Made by a program: the position numbers and the translations under genes. The notes beneath the pieces are model-generated. The model was given only the letters and a program-made list of their open reading frames with translations. It did not search any database and was not told the DNA's origin. Shown here one piece after another: positions 23,663 through 35,167 of a stretch of 64,000 bases of DNA; the stretch's first letter is position 1, and each line of letters starts with the position of its first letter. Source of the DNA: Neobacillus mesonae (lineage in GTDB: Bacteria > Bacillota > Bacilli > Bacillales > Cytobacillaceae); NCBI RefSeq assembly GCF_023715155.1, contig NZ_JAMBNQ010000001.1, forward strand, positions 62,001-126,000, given 5' to 3'.

Positions 23663-24805
23663 ATGATAAAAGCGGCCTATCTCCATATCCCGTTTTGTGA
23701 ACATATTTGTTATTATTGTGACTTTAATAAAGTATTTCTAAAAGGCCAGCCTGTTGATGAATATTTACAGGCGATTGAGCAAGAAATGAAAATGACTTTA
23801 CAGGAGGCACCATCTAAGGAATTAGATACAATCTTTGTGGGGGGAGGCACTCCAACATCATTAAATGAACAGCAGCTTGAACGCTTTTGCCAGAGCATTA
23901 ATGATAACTTATCCAAGTCAATGAATAATGAATTCACATTTGAGGCCAATCCTGGGGATTTATCCGAGGAAAAGCTGCAAATATTAAAGGATGCCGGGGT
24001 GAATAGAATCAGTTTAGGGGTTCAAACCTTTAATGATGAATTATTAAAAAAGATTGGCAGGGTCCACCGAGCTAAAGATGTGTATCAAACAATTGAAAAA
24101 ATTAAATCTATCGGTTTTGAAAACATCAGTATTGATTTAATCTATAGCCTGCCCACCCAAACTTTGAATGATTTTAAAGAAACATTAGATATCGCATTGT
24201 CATTAGATCTGCCGCATTATTCCGCTTACTCATTAATCATTGAACCAAAGACTGTCTTTTATAATTTAATGAGAAAGGGAAAACTGTCGACCCCGGGGGA
24301 AGATGTTGAGGCGCAAATGTATGAGGTGTTAATGGACCAAATGGAGAAACATGGATTACACCAGTACGAAATCAGTAATTTCTCCAAACCTGGTTTTGAA
24401 AGCAGACATAATTTGACGTATTGGAATAATGAATATTACTATGGCTTTGGGGCTGGTGCCCATTGCTATGTCGATGGGTTTAGACAATCGAATATTGGTC
24501 CAGTAAGAAAATATATTGATACCCTCAACAGTGAAGAACTGCCAATACTGGAAAATCATCTAGTGCCCCAATCAGAGCAAATGGAAGAAGAGATGTTTTT
24601 AGGTTTACGTAAAACTTCAGGGGTATCAATTTCAAGGTTTATTCAAAAATTCGATCGTGACCCATTAAATTTGTTTGCGGCTGAAATGAATGATTTAATT
24701 GAAAAAAAATGGATAGAAATCAAAGGGGATAAAATATATTTAACAAAACAAGGGCGGCTCCTGGGAAATGAAGTTTTCCAAATGTTTTTAGGTGTGTTTG
24801 ATTGA
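23663..24805 (+). CDS. hemW: HemW, heme chaperone-like radical SAM protein
   Basis: HemN-like radical SAM protein (380 residues). The cluster motif CEHICYYCDF (Cx3Cx2C) is near the N-terminus, followed by VGGGTPTSL and GVQTFND. HemW proteins bind heme and are not coproporphyrinogen oxidases; the CDF rather than CPYC context supports this. ATG 23663 follows GGAAGGTG; the GTG at 23654 overlaps that site. lepA-hemW-hrcA order matches B. subtilis. Confidence 0.88.
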   Translation: MIKAAYLHIPFCEHICYYCDFNKVFLKGQPVDEYLQAIEQEMKMTLQEAPSKELDTIFVGGGTPTSLNEQQLERFCQSINDNLSKSMNNEFTFEANPGDLSEEKLQILKDAGVNRISLGVQTFNDELLKKIGRVHRAKDVYQTIEKIKSIGFENISIDLIYSLPTQTLNDFKETLDIALSLDLPHYSAYSLIIEPKTVFYNLMRKGKLSTPGEDVEAQMYEVLMDQMEKHGLHQYEISNFSKPGFESRHNLTYWNNEYYYGFGAGAHCYVDGFRQSNIGPVRKYIDTLNSEELPILENHLVPQSEQMEEEMFLGLRKTSGVSISRFIQKFDRDPLNLFAAEMNDLIEKKWIEIKGDKIYLTKQGRLLGNEVFQMFLGVFD

Positions 24806-24842
24806 CATAGTCCTCCCTTTTTTGATAATTTATTAATATAAT
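24803..24842 (+). promoter_or_regulatory. probable SigA promoter of the hrcA operon
   Basis: TTGACA at 24803-24808; the -10 is uncertain, either GATAAT at 24824 (15-base spacer) or TATAAT at 24837 with a different -35. It lies just upstream of CIRCE. Confidence 0.45.
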
Positions 24843-24868
24843 TAGCACTCAGGAACAATGAGTGCTAA
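24842..24868. promoter_or_regulatory. CIRCE operator (HrcA binding site)
   Basis: TTAGCACTC, nine bases, GAGTGCTAA: an exact match to the CIRCE inverted repeat. HrcA bound here represses the heat-shock operon; GroE modulates HrcA activity. Confidence 0.97.
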
Positions 24869-24883
24869 CAGAGGTGATGAGTG

Positions 24884-25915
24884 TTGTTAACAGATCGTCA
24901 ATTATTAATTCTTCAGGTGATTGTTGATGACTTTATTCGTTCTGCACAGCCAGTAGGCTCAAGGAGTTTGTCTAAAAAAGAAGGGATTACCTTTAGTTCG
25001 GCAACGATTCGAAATGAAATGGCGGACTTAGAGGAAATGGGGTTTATCGAAAAGACCCATACTTCTTCAGGCAGAGTTCCATCCGAAAAAGGCTATCGTT
25101 ACTATGTTGATCATTTGTTATCACCTCAGGTGTTGACTCAACATGATATAACCATTGTTCATTCGATTTTTGCTGAGAAAATCTTTGAATTTGAAAAGAT
25201 TATTCAGAGATCAGCGAGTATTTTGTCTGACTTAACAAATTATACATCCATTGTTCTCGGACCTGCTGTAAGCGTGAATAAACTTAAGAAAATCCAAATT
25301 ATTCCTTTGAATAAAGAAACGGCAGTAGCAATCTTTGTTACGGATACAGGTCATGTTGAAAACAGGTTGTTTTCACTTCCCTCATCCGTTCATGCAAGTG
25401 ATATTGAAAAGACAGTTAATATCCTGAATGAGCGTTTAAATGGGGTCCCGCTAGAGGATTTAAATGACAAAATCTATAAAGAAGTTGCGATTTTATTAAG
25501 GCAGCATATTCATAATTATGATTTAATGCTCAATACACTTGCTCAGCTTTTGAAGATGCCGGTTACAGAGAAATTGTTCTTTGGAGGCAAAACCAATATG
25601 TTAAGCCAGCCGGAATTTCATGATATATCTAAAATACGCGACTTAATGACCATGATTGATCAGGAAGAATGGATTTCTAATATCATTAGAAATAATTCAA
25701 AAGGGATTAATGTGAAGATTGGAAGTGAAAACAAAAATAAGATTATGGATGACTGCAGCTTAATTACCGCAACCTACTCAGTTGGTGAAGAAAAATTAGG
25801 CTCTATTGCAATTCTTGGTCCAACAAGGATGGAATATTCACGAGTCATCAGTTTACTAGGAATTTTAAGTAAGGATTTAACAAACGTACTAACCAAGCTG
25901 TATCAAAATAATTAG
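24884..25915 (+). CDS. hrcA: heat-inducible transcription repressor HrcA
   Basis: 343-residue repressor of class I heat-shock genes. The N-terminal winged helix ([21 protein letters not shown], with [16 protein letters not shown] as recognition region) is followed by a GAF-like and dimerisation part. Start at TTG 24884 reproduces the B. subtilis N-terminus (MLTxRQLL) and lies seven bases after GAGGTG; GTG at 24881 is also possible. CIRCE sits just upstream, so it regulates itself. Followed by grpE. Confidence 0.94.
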   Translation: MLTDRQLLILQVIVDDFIRSAQPVGSRSLSKKEGITFSSATIRNEMADLEEMGFIEKTHTSSGRVPSEKGYRYYVDHLLSPQVLTQHDITIVHSIFAEKIFEFEKIIQRSASILSDLTNYTSIVLGPAVSVNKLKKIQIIPLNKETAVAIFVTDTGHVENRLFSLPSSVHASDIEKTVNILNERLNGVPLEDLNDKIYKEVAILLRQHIHNYDLMLNTLAQLLKMPVTEKLFFGGKTNMLSQPEFHDISKIRDLMTMIDQEEWISNIIRNNSKGINVKIGSENKNKIMDDCSLITATYSVGEEKLGSIAILGPTRMEYSRVISLLGILSKDLTNVLTKLYQNN

Positions 25916-25934
25916 CTCTGGTAATATTGAGTAA

Positions 25935-25965
25935 GGGTGAAATATCCATTTGTTTCACCCCTTTT
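25935..25965 (+). terminator. hairpin between hrcA and grpE
   Basis: GGGTGAAA (25935-25942) and TTTCACCC (25953-25960), followed by a short T-run. Could be an attenuator or processing site setting lower hrcA than grpE-dnaK output. Confidence 0.6.
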
Positions 25966-26017
25966 ACCATGAACATAAATAACTTTAATAGTAATTATGC
26001 CTTTAAGGGAGGTGAGC

Positions 26018-26620
26018 ATGTTGATGAATGAAAAAAGTGAGACACTGAACCAAGAAACAGAAAATGTAAAAGATGAGAATGTGAATTCAACTGAAGCAGG
26101 TAATGCTAACCCTGAACAAGAATCAGTGGAAGGAGCAGAGGTGAATTCAGCTGATCAATTGGAAAAGCTTCAAAAAGAAGTTAAGCAGTTAAAGGGTAAG
26201 CTTGAGGAAGCGGATAACCGCTACTTACGACTTCAGGCTGATTTTGATAATTTCCGGCGCCGCAGCCGATTAGATCAAGAAGCGGCTGAAAAATATAGAG
26301 CACAAAATATTGTGACAGACTTACTATCTGTACTCGATAATTTTGAGCGGGCATTACAGGTCGAAGCAGATAATGAACAAACAAAATCATTGCTTCAAGG
26401 CATGGATATGGTATACCGCGGCCTTTTAGATGCATTAAAAAAAGAAGGATTAAAGCCAATTGAAGCTGTTGGAAAAGAATTTAATCCACAAGAACACCAT
26501 GCAGTAATGCAAGGGGAAGATGAAAACTTTGGCCCAAATATGGTCATTGAAGAATTCCAAAAAGGTTATCTTTTAAAAGATCGGGTCATTCGCCCATCTA
26601 TGGTGAAAGTAAATCAGTAA
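26018..26620 (+). CDS. grpE: GrpE, DnaK nucleotide exchange factor
   Basis: About 200 residues: acidic, disordered N-terminus, long coiled coil ([29 protein letters not shown] split over heptads), then the beta domain ([12 protein letters not shown] and [17 protein letters not shown]). Releases ADP from DnaK. Starts possible at ATG 26018, TTG 26021 or ATG 26024 after AGGGAGGTGA; 26018 is used but 26024 may be the true one. Between hrcA and dnaK. Confidence 0.94.
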   Translation: MLMNEKSETLNQETENVKDENVNSTEAGNANPEQESVEGAEVNSADQLEKLQKEVKQLKGKLEEADNRYLRLQADFDNFRRRSRLDQEAAEKYRAQNIVTDLLSVLDNFERALQVEADNEQTKSLLQGMDMVYRGLLDALKKEGLKPIEAVGKEFNPQEHHAVMQGEDENFGPNMVIEEFQKGYLLKDRVIRPSMVKVNQ

Positions 26621-26629
26621 CCTACATAA

Positions 26630-28483
<1,854 letters not shown>

Positions 28484-28577
28484 AAAAGCAATAACCCCTT
28501 GAGCATGCGACAGACAGCTTGCTGGGAGCAATGGTTATTCTAAGGAACTTTCCTCATTGTTTTCTTTTTAGTTAAAA

Positions 28578-28612
28578 GTCAAAGTCAAACTCCAGACTTT
28601 GGCTTTTTCTTT
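28578..28612 (+). terminator. terminator between dnaK and dnaJ
   Basis: GTCAAAGTC pairs with GACTTTGGC, then five T. A weaker outer AATAACC/GGTTATT pair lies upstream (28490-28539) around a CAGC/GCTG hairpin. This would lower dnaJ relative to dnaK. Confidence 0.75.
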
Positions 28613-28701
28613 GAGGAAAAGCCTTCAGCGTATTTTTATTGCTTTCCCCATCAACAGGGTGTTAAAATAAGCTTTATGTGACAGATTCGGGAGTGGTAAT
28701 C

Positions 28702-29835
28702 ATGAGTAAACGGGATTACTATGAAGTGCTTGGTCTAAGTAAAAGTGCTTCTAAGGATGAAATTAAAAAAGCTTACCGCAAGCTATCAAAAAAATATCAT
28801 CCAGATATTAACAAGGAACCAGATGCAGATGAAAAATTTAAAGAAATTGCAGAAGCATATGAGGTTCTTAGCGATGATCAGAAAAAGGCTCATTATGACC
28901 AGTTCGGACATACGGACCCAAATCAAGGCTTTGGCGGTTTTGGCGGCGGTTCAGATTTCGGCGGTTTTGGCGGGTTTGAAGACATCTTTAACACCTTCTT
29001 TGGAGGAGGCGGTTCCAGAAGACGAGATCCTAATGCACCGAGACAGGGCGCTGATCTTCAGTATACGATGACAGTAGACTTCGAGGAAGCGGCGTTTGGA
29101 AAAGAAACTGATATTGAGATTCCGCGCGAAGAGACATGTGAAACTTGTCATGGAACTGGTGCGAAGCCTGGAACGAAGCCTGAAACTTGTAAACACTGTA
29201 ATGGTTCTGGCCAGGTGAGTGTCGAGCAGAATACTCCGTTCGGAAAAATTGTTAATCGAAGGACTTGCCATTACTGTAATGGAACAGGGAAAGAGATTAA
29301 ACAAAAATGCTCCACTTGCGGCGGTAATGGAAAAGTGAAAAAACGTAAGAAAATTCATGTGAAAATCCCTGCAGGAATTGATGACGGCCAACAATTAAGA
29401 ATGGCTGGACAAGGGGAGGGCGGAATAAATGGCGGCCCTGCCGGAGACCTTTATATTGTCTTCCATATCCGCCCGCATGAGTTCTTTGAAAGAGATGGCG
29501 ATGATATTTACTGTGAAATGCCAATTACGTTTGTCCAGGCTTCTTTGGGAGACGAAATTGAGGTTCCAACTTTGCACGGTAAAGTGAAATTGAAAATTCC
29601 TGCTGGGACGCAGACAGGTATAAAATTCCGCTTGCGAGGAAAAGGAGTTCCAAATGTTCGTGGATATGGGGTCGGCGATCAACATATCCAGATTAGAATC
29701 ATAACGCCGACAAAACTTTCTGAAAAACAAAAACAGCTGCTTCGCGAATTTGCTGAAGTAAGCGGCAAAACACCACTTGGTGAACAGGAAGAAAGTTTCT
29801 TTTCAAAAGTAAAACGTGCCTTTAAAGGCGAGTAA
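28702..29835 (+). CDS. dnaJ: chaperone DnaJ (Hsp40)
   Basis: 377 residues: J domain with HPD ([10 protein letters not shown]), Gly/Phe-rich linker (about 75-110), four zinc-binding CxxCxGxG repeats ([32 protein letters not shown]), then C-terminal substrate domains. ATG 28702 follows GGGAG; a GTG at 28678 would add eight residues before the ribosome binding site. Separated from dnaK by a terminator, so it may also have its own promoter. Confidence 0.96.
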   Translation: MSKRDYYEVLGLSKSASKDEIKKAYRKLSKKYHPDINKEPDADEKFKEIAEAYEVLSDDQKKAHYDQFGHTDPNQGFGGFGGGSDFGGFGGFEDIFNTFFGGGGSRRRDPNAPRQGADLQYTMTVDFEEAAFGKETDIEIPREETCETCHGTGAKPGTKPETCKHCNGSGQVSVEQNTPFGKIVNRRTCHYCNGTGKEIKQKCSTCGGNGKVKKRKKIHVKIPAGIDDGQQLRMAGQGEGGINGGPAGDLYIVFHIRPHEFFERDGDDIYCEMPITFVQASLGDEIEVPTLHGKVKLKIPAGTQTGIKFRLRGKGVPNVRGYGVGDQHIQIRIITPTKLSEKQKQLLREFAEVSGKTPLGEQEESFFSKVKRAFKGE

Positions 29836-29852
29836 GGATTGGAGTTGGTAGA

Positions 29853-30794
29853 ATGAAATGGTCAGAAATTAGTATCCATACTACAAACGAGGCGGTCGAA
29901 CCTATTTCTAATATCCTGCATGAGGCTGGAGCGAGCGGTGTTGTCATAGAGGATCCATTTGAATTGACGAAGGAAAGGGAAGATCAATTCGGTGAAATCT
30001 ACCAACTCAATCCAAATGATTATCCAGAAGAGGGTGTCATTGTAAAAGCTTATTTGCCGGTGAATAGTTTTTTAGGAGAAACGGTCGAAGCAATTAAGGA
30101 TTCAATCAATAATCTTATTATTTACAATATTGATATTGGGCTAAATAAAGTCACCATTAGTGAAGTGAATGAAGAAGAATGGGCGACTGCTTGGAAAAAG
30201 TATTATAATCCTGTGAAAATATCTGAAAGGTTTACGATTGTTCCTACTTGGGAGATTTATAATCCAGTAAGCAGCGATGAATTGATTATCGAATTAGACC
30301 CGGGCATGGCTTTTGGAACCGGCACACATCCGACAACGGTTATGTGTATCCAGGCTTTGGAAAAGACTGTCCATACTGGTGACAGAGTGATTGATGTTGG
30401 GACCGGATCCGGGGTATTGAGCATTGCTGCAGCCATGTTAGGCGCGGAAGATGTTAGGGCTTATGATCTTGATGAGGTTGCTGTTACACAGGCGAGATTA
30501 AATATTAAGCTAAATAAGGTTCACCATAAAACAACAATCAATCAAAATAATTTGCTGGATGGTGTTGAAGAGAATTCAGCAGATGTTATTGTGGCAAATA
30601 TTTTGGCAGAAGTCATCGTAAGGTTCACGGATGATGCCGCAAAAGTTCTTAAACCTGGCAGCACATTCATTGCCTCAGGAATTATTCAGCCCAAAAAAGA
30701 TCAGGTTAAGGAAGCGCTGCTAGCATCGGGATTCGAAATTTTAGAAACCATTTTAATGGAAGATTGGGTTGCGCTAATTGCTAAAAAGAAATAA
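29853..30794 (+). CDS. prmA: ribosomal protein L11 methyltransferase
   Basis: Trimethylates L11. The 313-residue chain has a substrate-binding N-terminus and a Rossmann domain with [13 protein letters not shown], the linker [14 protein letters not shown] and the NPPY-like loop VANILAEVI. YqeT in B. subtilis. Follows dnaJ by 17 bases with GGAG, so probably co-transcribed. Confidence 0.94.
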   Translation: MKWSEISIHTTNEAVEPISNILHEAGASGVVIEDPFELTKEREDQFGEIYQLNPNDYPEEGVIVKAYLPVNSFLGETVEAIKDSINNLIIYNIDIGLNKVTISEVNEEEWATAWKKYYNPVKISERFTIVPTWEIYNPVSSDELIIELDPGMAFGTGTHPTTVMCIQALEKTVHTGDRVIDVGTGSGVLSIAAAMLGAEDVRAYDLDEVAVTQARLNIKLNKVHHKTTINQNNLLDGVEENSADVIVANILAEVIVRFTDDAAKVLKPGSTFIASGIIQPKKDQVKEALLASGFEILETILMEDWVALIAKKK

Positions 30795-30805
30795 TACAAG
30801 TATAT

Positions 30806-30828
30806 GGGGGCCCAAATGGGGCCCCTTG
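30806..30828 (+). terminator. GC-rich hairpin after prmA
   Basis: GGGGCCC, AAAT, GGGGCCCC. The stem is strong but only short T-runs follow, so it may be a partial terminator before rsmE. Confidence 0.55.
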
Positions 30829-30948
30829 GTCCATTTATTTAGAGTTTTAGAATTTATCTGTTTTTGAAACTGAAAATTGTTCAACTTTCCTTATTGGATA
30901 TTCTTTAGTAGAATAAGGAGTAAAACGTTTTAGAGAGGATGCAAAAGT

Positions 30949-31698
30949 GTGCAGCGCTACTTTGTTAATCATCGAGCAAATGATGGTTCTTTTATTATAG
31001 ACGGAGATGATCATCATCATATTGTTAAGGTAATGCGGATGCAAACGGGTGATCATATTATTTGTGTAGATAAAGATGGAAAGCAGGCGGAATGCCAGCT
31101 TGCAGAAATTTCCGATGAAAGAGTCGTTGCAGACGTTGTACAATGGAAAGAAGAGAATTCGGAACTTCCGATTTCAGTTACAATAGCCAGCGGCCTGCCA
31201 AAAGGGGACAAGCTTGAGTGGATTATCCAAAAAGGCACGGAATTAGGTGCTCATCAGTTCATTCCATTTTCCGCTGCCCGTTCAGTTGTAAAATGGGATG
31301 ATAAAAAGGCTTCGAAAAAAATAGATAGATGGCAGAGAATTGCTAAAGAAGCTGCTGAACAGTCACACCGTACGATGGTTCCTGAAATTGTAAGTCCTAT
31401 GAGCTTTACCGCCATGCTCGAAAAAAGTAAGGACTTTGGCCATAAAATTGCTGCATACGAAGAAGAAGCAAGGGAAGGTGAGACCTCTAACTTTTCAAGT
31501 GTGCTTCAAAATATGCATCAAGGAGATTCACTTCTCATTGTATTTGGTCCAGAAGGCGGGTTAGCGGATGAAGAGGTAAAAAAATTACAAAGTTATGGAT
31601 TTATTCTCTGCGGTTTAGGACCGCGGATTTTAAGAACGGAAACTGCTCCATTATATACACTGGCTGCAATTTCCTATCAATTTGAATTACTGAGGTGA
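30949..31698 (+). CDS. rsmE: 16S rRNA m3U1498 methyltransferase
   Basis: SPOUT methyltransferase of 249 residues with an N-terminal PUA-like part (RYFVNH, DDHHHIVKVMRM) and the C-terminal knot: VFGPEGGLADEEV and LGPRILRTETAPLY. YqeU in B. subtilis. GTG 30949 with GAGAGGA upstream. Co-directional with mtaB, eight bases later. Confidence 0.93.
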   Translation: MQRYFVNHRANDGSFIIDGDDHHHIVKVMRMQTGDHIICVDKDGKQAECQLAEISDERVVADVVQWKEENSELPISVTIASGLPKGDKLEWIIQKGTELGAHQFIPFSAARSVVKWDDKKASKKIDRWQRIAKEAAEQSHRTMVPEIVSPMSFTAMLEKSKDFGHKIAAYEEEAREGETSNFSSVLQNMHQGDSLLIVFGPEGGLADEEVKKLQSYGFILCGLGPRILRTETAPLYTLAAISYQFELLR

Positions 31699-31705
31699 AT
31701 TTACA

Positions 31706-33079
31706 ATGGCAACAGTCGCATTTCATACACTTGGATGTAAGGTTAATCACTATGAGACTGAAGCAATTTGGCAGTTATTTAAGCATGAAGGATACGAGCG
31801 GGTAGACTTTGAATCGATATCCGATGTATATGTTATTAATACTTGTACAGTAACGAATACGGGTGATAAGAAGAGCCGTCAGGTGATCCGCCGCGCTGTC
31901 AGGAAAAATCCTGATGCTGTAATTTGTGTAACGGGGTGCTATGCACAAACATCACCGGCAGAAATTATGGCAATCCCTGGTGTTGATATTGTCGTTGGAA
32001 CACAAGACCGGGTTAAAATGCTGAAGTATATTGAGCAATATAAAAAAGAGCGCCAGCCAATTAATGGTGTCGGCAATATTATGAAGAACCGTGTCTATGA
32101 GGAACTGGATGTACCAGCATTTACAGACCGTACAAGGGCATCTCTGAAAATTCAAGAAGGCTGCAATAATTTCTGTACTTTTTGTATCATTCCATGGGCC
32201 CGTGGTTTAATGAGATCGCGTGATCCGAAAGAAGTCATCCGGCAGGCACAACAGCTTGTAGATGCCGGTTATAAAGAAATTGTTTTAACCGGGATTCATA
32301 CAGGCGGGTACGGGACGGACTTTAAGGACTATAATTTAGCCATGCTCCTTCGTGATCTTGAGACAGGTGTAAAAGGATTAAAACGAATCCGTATTTCATC
32401 GATTGAAGCAAGTCAAATAACGGATGAAGTTATTGAAGTGATTAAAAACTCTAATCTTATTGTCCGTCACTTACACATTCCGCTTCAATCCGGTTCAAAT
32501 ACCGTACTGAAAAGAATGCGTCGTAAGTATACGATGGAATTCTTTGCAGAAAGACTTGAGCGCTTGAAAGAAGTGCTTCCAGGTTTGGCGGTTACATCAG
32601 ACGTCATTGTTGGTTTCCCTGGGGAAACAGAGGAAGAATTTATGGAGACATATCATTTTATTAAAAAACATAAATTCTCTGAACTTCACGTATTCCCATA
32701 TTCGAAACGAACCGGCACTCCTGCAGCCAGAATGGAAGATCAAATTGATGAGGAAATTAAGAATGACCGTGTTCATCGCTTAATCACTCTTTCAGACCAG
32801 CTTGCTAAAGAATATGCCTCAAGATTTGAAGGTGAAGTATTGGAGGTCATCCCTGAAGAGAAATACAAGAAAGATCCAGATTCAGGTCTTTATGAAGGCT
32901 ATACTGATAATTATATGAAGGTTATTTTCCCAGCAACGGACGATATGATTGGCCAAATTGTGAAAGTTAAAATTACAAAAGCAGGTTATCCATATAATGA
33001 AGGGCAATTTGTGAAAGTAATCGAAGACCATAGGTCATTAAAAGATGAAATCCTGTCTCAGGAAGAGGCAGCTATGTAA
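31706..33079 (+). CDS. mtaB: tRNA threonylcarbamoyladenosine methylthiotransferase MtaB
   Basis: Adds a 2-methylthio group to t6A37 of tRNA. 457 residues with three domains: UPF0004 (FHTLGCKVNHYETE, INTCTVTN, VTGCYAQ cysteines), radical SAM with CNNFCTFC (Cx3Cx2C), and a C-terminal TRAM domain (about 385-450). YqeV in B. subtilis. Ended by a strong hairpin shared with convergent yqeW. Confidence 0.93.
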   Translation: MATVAFHTLGCKVNHYETEAIWQLFKHEGYERVDFESISDVYVINTCTVTNTGDKKSRQVIRRAVRKNPDAVICVTGCYAQTSPAEIMAIPGVDIVVGTQDRVKMLKYIEQYKKERQPINGVGNIMKNRVYEELDVPAFTDRTRASLKIQEGCNNFCTFCIIPWARGLMRSRDPKEVIRQAQQLVDAGYKEIVLTGIHTGGYGTDFKDYNLAMLLRDLETGVKGLKRIRISSIEASQITDEVIEVIKNSNLIVRHLHIPLQSGSNTVLKRMRRKYTMEFFAERLERLKEVLPGLAVTSDVIVGFPGETEEEFMETYHFIKKHKFSELHVFPYSKRTGTPAARMEDQIDEEIKNDRVHRLITLSDQLAKEYASRFEGEVLEVIPEEKYKKDPDSGLYEGYTDNYMKVIFPATDDMIGQIVKVKITKAGYPYNEGQFVKVIEDHRSLKDEILSQEEAAM

Positions 33080-33080
33080 A

Positions 33081-33118
33081 ATAAGGGTGTCCCAAATGAA
33101 TGGGACGCCCTTATTTCA
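33081..33118. terminator. bidirectional terminator between mtaB and yqeW
   Basis: ATAAGGGTGTCCC, loop, GGGACGCCCTTAT. The stem reaches into the last codons of yqeW. Confidence 0.85.
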
Positions 33119-34055
33119 TAATCGGAGTTTTAGGTTTTTTATCATGTAAAAATAAAATCATTTCTCCGAATTTGACGGCAAATGGAAGAACCAGCAATGA
33201 GGTTGCTACATTGAAAATGACGCTGATATGTGCAAGCTGTACAGCTTTTTTGCTGGCCATTAAAGGGGCAAATTCTGTAAGCCATGGTATTAATGGTATA
33301 AATAAAAGCACCCCAAATACATTGAGCCATACGTGGGCATATGCGGCAAGCCGTGACTCATTGCCTCCCCCTATTGCAGCTATCAATGCTGTAACACATG
33401 TGCCGATATTTGCTCCAAGAACAATGGCTATGCCAGCATCAAGCTGGAGAAGTCCGGCTGATAGAAATCCCATTGCAATCCCGGTCATTGCTGTGCTCGA
33501 CTGAATAATGGCAGTTATTATGGTGCCTGTTAATAGGCTTAAGAGAATATTACCATTTATAGATAAGATAAAATTATTAATAAGTTTCATGGAAGTAAGC
33601 GGGGATGCCAGCATCTCAAATCCTTTCATTGCTGTAAATACAGAAGCAATCCCAAAGAACAGCATTCCAATACTTCTTAATTTTTTATGAGGTATTAAGA
33701 TCATAATGGCGCCGCCAATTGCAAACGGAACTAAAAATGCATCAAGGTTAAAGGTAATAAGTTCGGTCTTAAATGTTGTTCCAATATTTGTACCTAAAAT
33801 AATTCCGATTGATTGGGGAAAAGTCATGATTCGCGCAGAAATCAGCCCAATCGTAATAACCATCACTGCTGAACTGCTTTGAAGTAAAGCAGTTACGAAA
33901 GTTCCGGTTAACATGCCCTTTAATGGTGTATTGGTCAGCTTCGTCAGCCATGTTTTCAATTTATTTGCTGATAAATTAAATAAACCAAATCGAATGATTG
34001 TCATTCCAAAAATAAATAATATAATGCAAAGTACAAATAATAATATGTATAGCAT
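33111..34055 (-). CDS. yqeW: Na/Pi-cotransporter family membrane protein YqeW
   Basis: 314 residues with about eight hydrophobic spans. The family's internal duplication is visible in ALLQSSSAVMVITIGLISARI and AIIQSSTAMTGIAMGFLSAG, each carrying QSS(S/T), plus two GANIGT-type motifs. Such proteins take up phosphate with sodium. It lacks the PhoU-like C-terminal domain of longer members. It stands alone on the minus strand, convergent with mtaB and divergent from rpsU. Confidence 0.85.
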   Translation of the reverse strand: MLYILLFVLCIILFIFGMTIIRFGLFNLSANKLKTWLTKLTNTPLKGMLTGTFVTALLQSSSAVMVITIGLISARIMTFPQSIGIILGTNIGTTFKTELITFNLDAFLVPFAIGGAIMILIPHKKLRSIGMLFFGIASVFTAMKGFEMLASPLTSMKLINNFILSINGNILLSLLTGTIITAIIQSSTAMTGIAMGFLSAGLLQLDAGIAIVLGANIGTCVTALIAAIGGGNESRLAAYAHVWLNVFGVLLFIPLIPWLTEFAPLMASKKAVQLAHISVIFNVATSLLVLPFAVKFGEMILFLHDKKPKTPIMK

Positions 34056-34193
34056 GTCAAAGGCCCCCCTCTCCTCATTGTATGGTCAGCTTAAAGGGGA
34101 CATGCCACATGCTTGAAAAAAAGATTTGAACAAAAAAATCGCTGATCTATGAATAAAAATGAAAATGTCTATCCTAAGTAAGAAGAATTTCAG

Positions 34194-34222
34194 TTGACCT
34201 AGCTTGAAGGTTATATTATAAT
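34194..34222 (+). promoter_or_regulatory. SigA promoter of rpsU-yqeY
   Basis: TTGACC, 17-base spacer, TATAAT. About 55 bases before the rpsU start. Confidence 0.85.
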
Positions 34223-34276
34223 TGCTAAGTACATGGATTGATGTTAGTGTGTTGTGTTTCGGAGGGAGGGAAAAGA

Positions 34277-34450
34277 ATGTCTAAAACCGTCGTTCGTAAA
34301 AACGAATCGCTTGAAGATGCTCTTCGTCGCTTCAAACGTTCTGTATCAAAAACTGGTACTTTGCAAGAGGCAAGAAAGCGCGAATTTTATGAAAAACCAA
34401 GTGTAAAACGTAAGAAAAAGTCTGAAGCAGCTAGAAAACGTAAGTATTAA
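34277..34450 (+). CDS. rpsU: 30S ribosomal protein S21
   Basis: 57 residues, very basic: [20 protein letters not shown] at the N-terminus and a lysine/arginine-rich tail. ATG 34277 follows GGAGGGAGGG; upstream in-frame codons precede that site. Fourteen bases from yqeY, same operon as in B. subtilis. Confidence 0.96.
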   Translation: MSKTVVRKNESLEDALRRFKRSVSKTGTLQEARKREFYEKPSVKRKKKSEAARKRKY

Positions 34451-34463
34451 GAGGGTGTAGTAA

Positions 34464-34910
34464 ATGAGTCTTCTTGAGCGTTTAAATAATGACATGAAAC
34501 AAGCGATGAAAAATAAGGAAAAAGACAAGCTCTCGGTCATTCGGATGATTAAAGCTTCCTTGCAAAATGAAGCAATTAAGCTTGGAACAAAAGAATTGTC
34601 CGAAGATCAAGAGTTAACTGTCCTATCTCGCGAACTTAAACAACGCAAAGACTCCCTCCATGAGTTTGATAAAGCTGGTCGCGACGACCTAGTTGAAAAA
34701 TTGCGTAATGAAATTTCGATTGTTGAATTGTATATGCCAAAACAGCTTTCTGAAGAAGAGGTAGCTGAAATCGTCAAACAAACGATTGAAGAAGTCGGCG
34801 CAAAATCAAAAGCGGATATGGGAAAAGTGATGTCTGCCGTAATGCCTAAAGTAAAGGGAAAAGCGGATGGATCACTTGTTAATAATTTTGTACAACAACA
34901 CCTTTCATAG
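34464..34910 (+). CDS. yqeY: YqeY, GatB/YqeY domain protein
   Basis: 148 residues: an N-terminal helical half ([36 protein letters not shown]) and a C-terminal three-helix half resembling the tRNA-binding tail of GatB (LPKQL-type segment and [20 protein letters not shown]). Suspected to bind tRNA or act in translation; role not established. Co-transcribed with rpsU. Confidence 0.92.
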   Translation: MSLLERLNNDMKQAMKNKEKDKLSVIRMIKASLQNEAIKLGTKELSEDQELTVLSRELKQRKDSLHEFDKAGRDDLVEKLRNEISIVELYMPKQLSEEEVAEIVKQTIEEVGAKSKADMGKVMSAVMPKVKGKADGSLVNNFVQQHLS

Positions 34911-34927
34911 TATTCTGACATAAAAGG

Positions 34928-34960
34928 CCGCAGGGGAATCTCCTCTGTGGTTTTTTTATT
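34928..34960 (+). terminator. terminator after yqeY
   Basis: CCGCAGGGGA, ATC, TCCTCTGTGG with two wobble pairs, then seven T. Confidence 0.85.
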
Positions 34961-34967
34961 TAGGCTG

Positions 34968-35040
34968 TGTTAAAGGGTATTGTTGATTTTACAGTCCTGT
35001 TGATTGGAGCAGAAAGCACGAAGACTCCTCGTAAATGTAA
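34968..35040. repeat. possible remnant of an interspersed Bacillus repeat
   Basis: The stretch around TTGATTGGAGCAGAAAGCAC and GAAGACTCCTCG resembles an intergenic repeat recalled from several Bacillus genomes, which reads on into GC-rich sequence there but stops abruptly here. No second copy is in the window. It lies directly upstream of the shortened yqeZ gene, which is why it is noted. Confidence 0.3.
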
Positions 35041-35167
35041 CGTATTTTCTTCGTGAACAAGCTGATTTTTTTCCGAAGACACTAGCTTTTCTATTCCTCT
35101 TAAATGAAACTATTTTCTTATTCAGACGTATTTATTATTATCGAACAGGGAAGGGAGGCTTTAGCAT

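Noticed and set aside
28951..29730. Minus-strand ORFs inside dnaJ (up to 147 residues)
   Set aside because: Shadows caused by dnaJ codon pattern; no ribosome binding sites.
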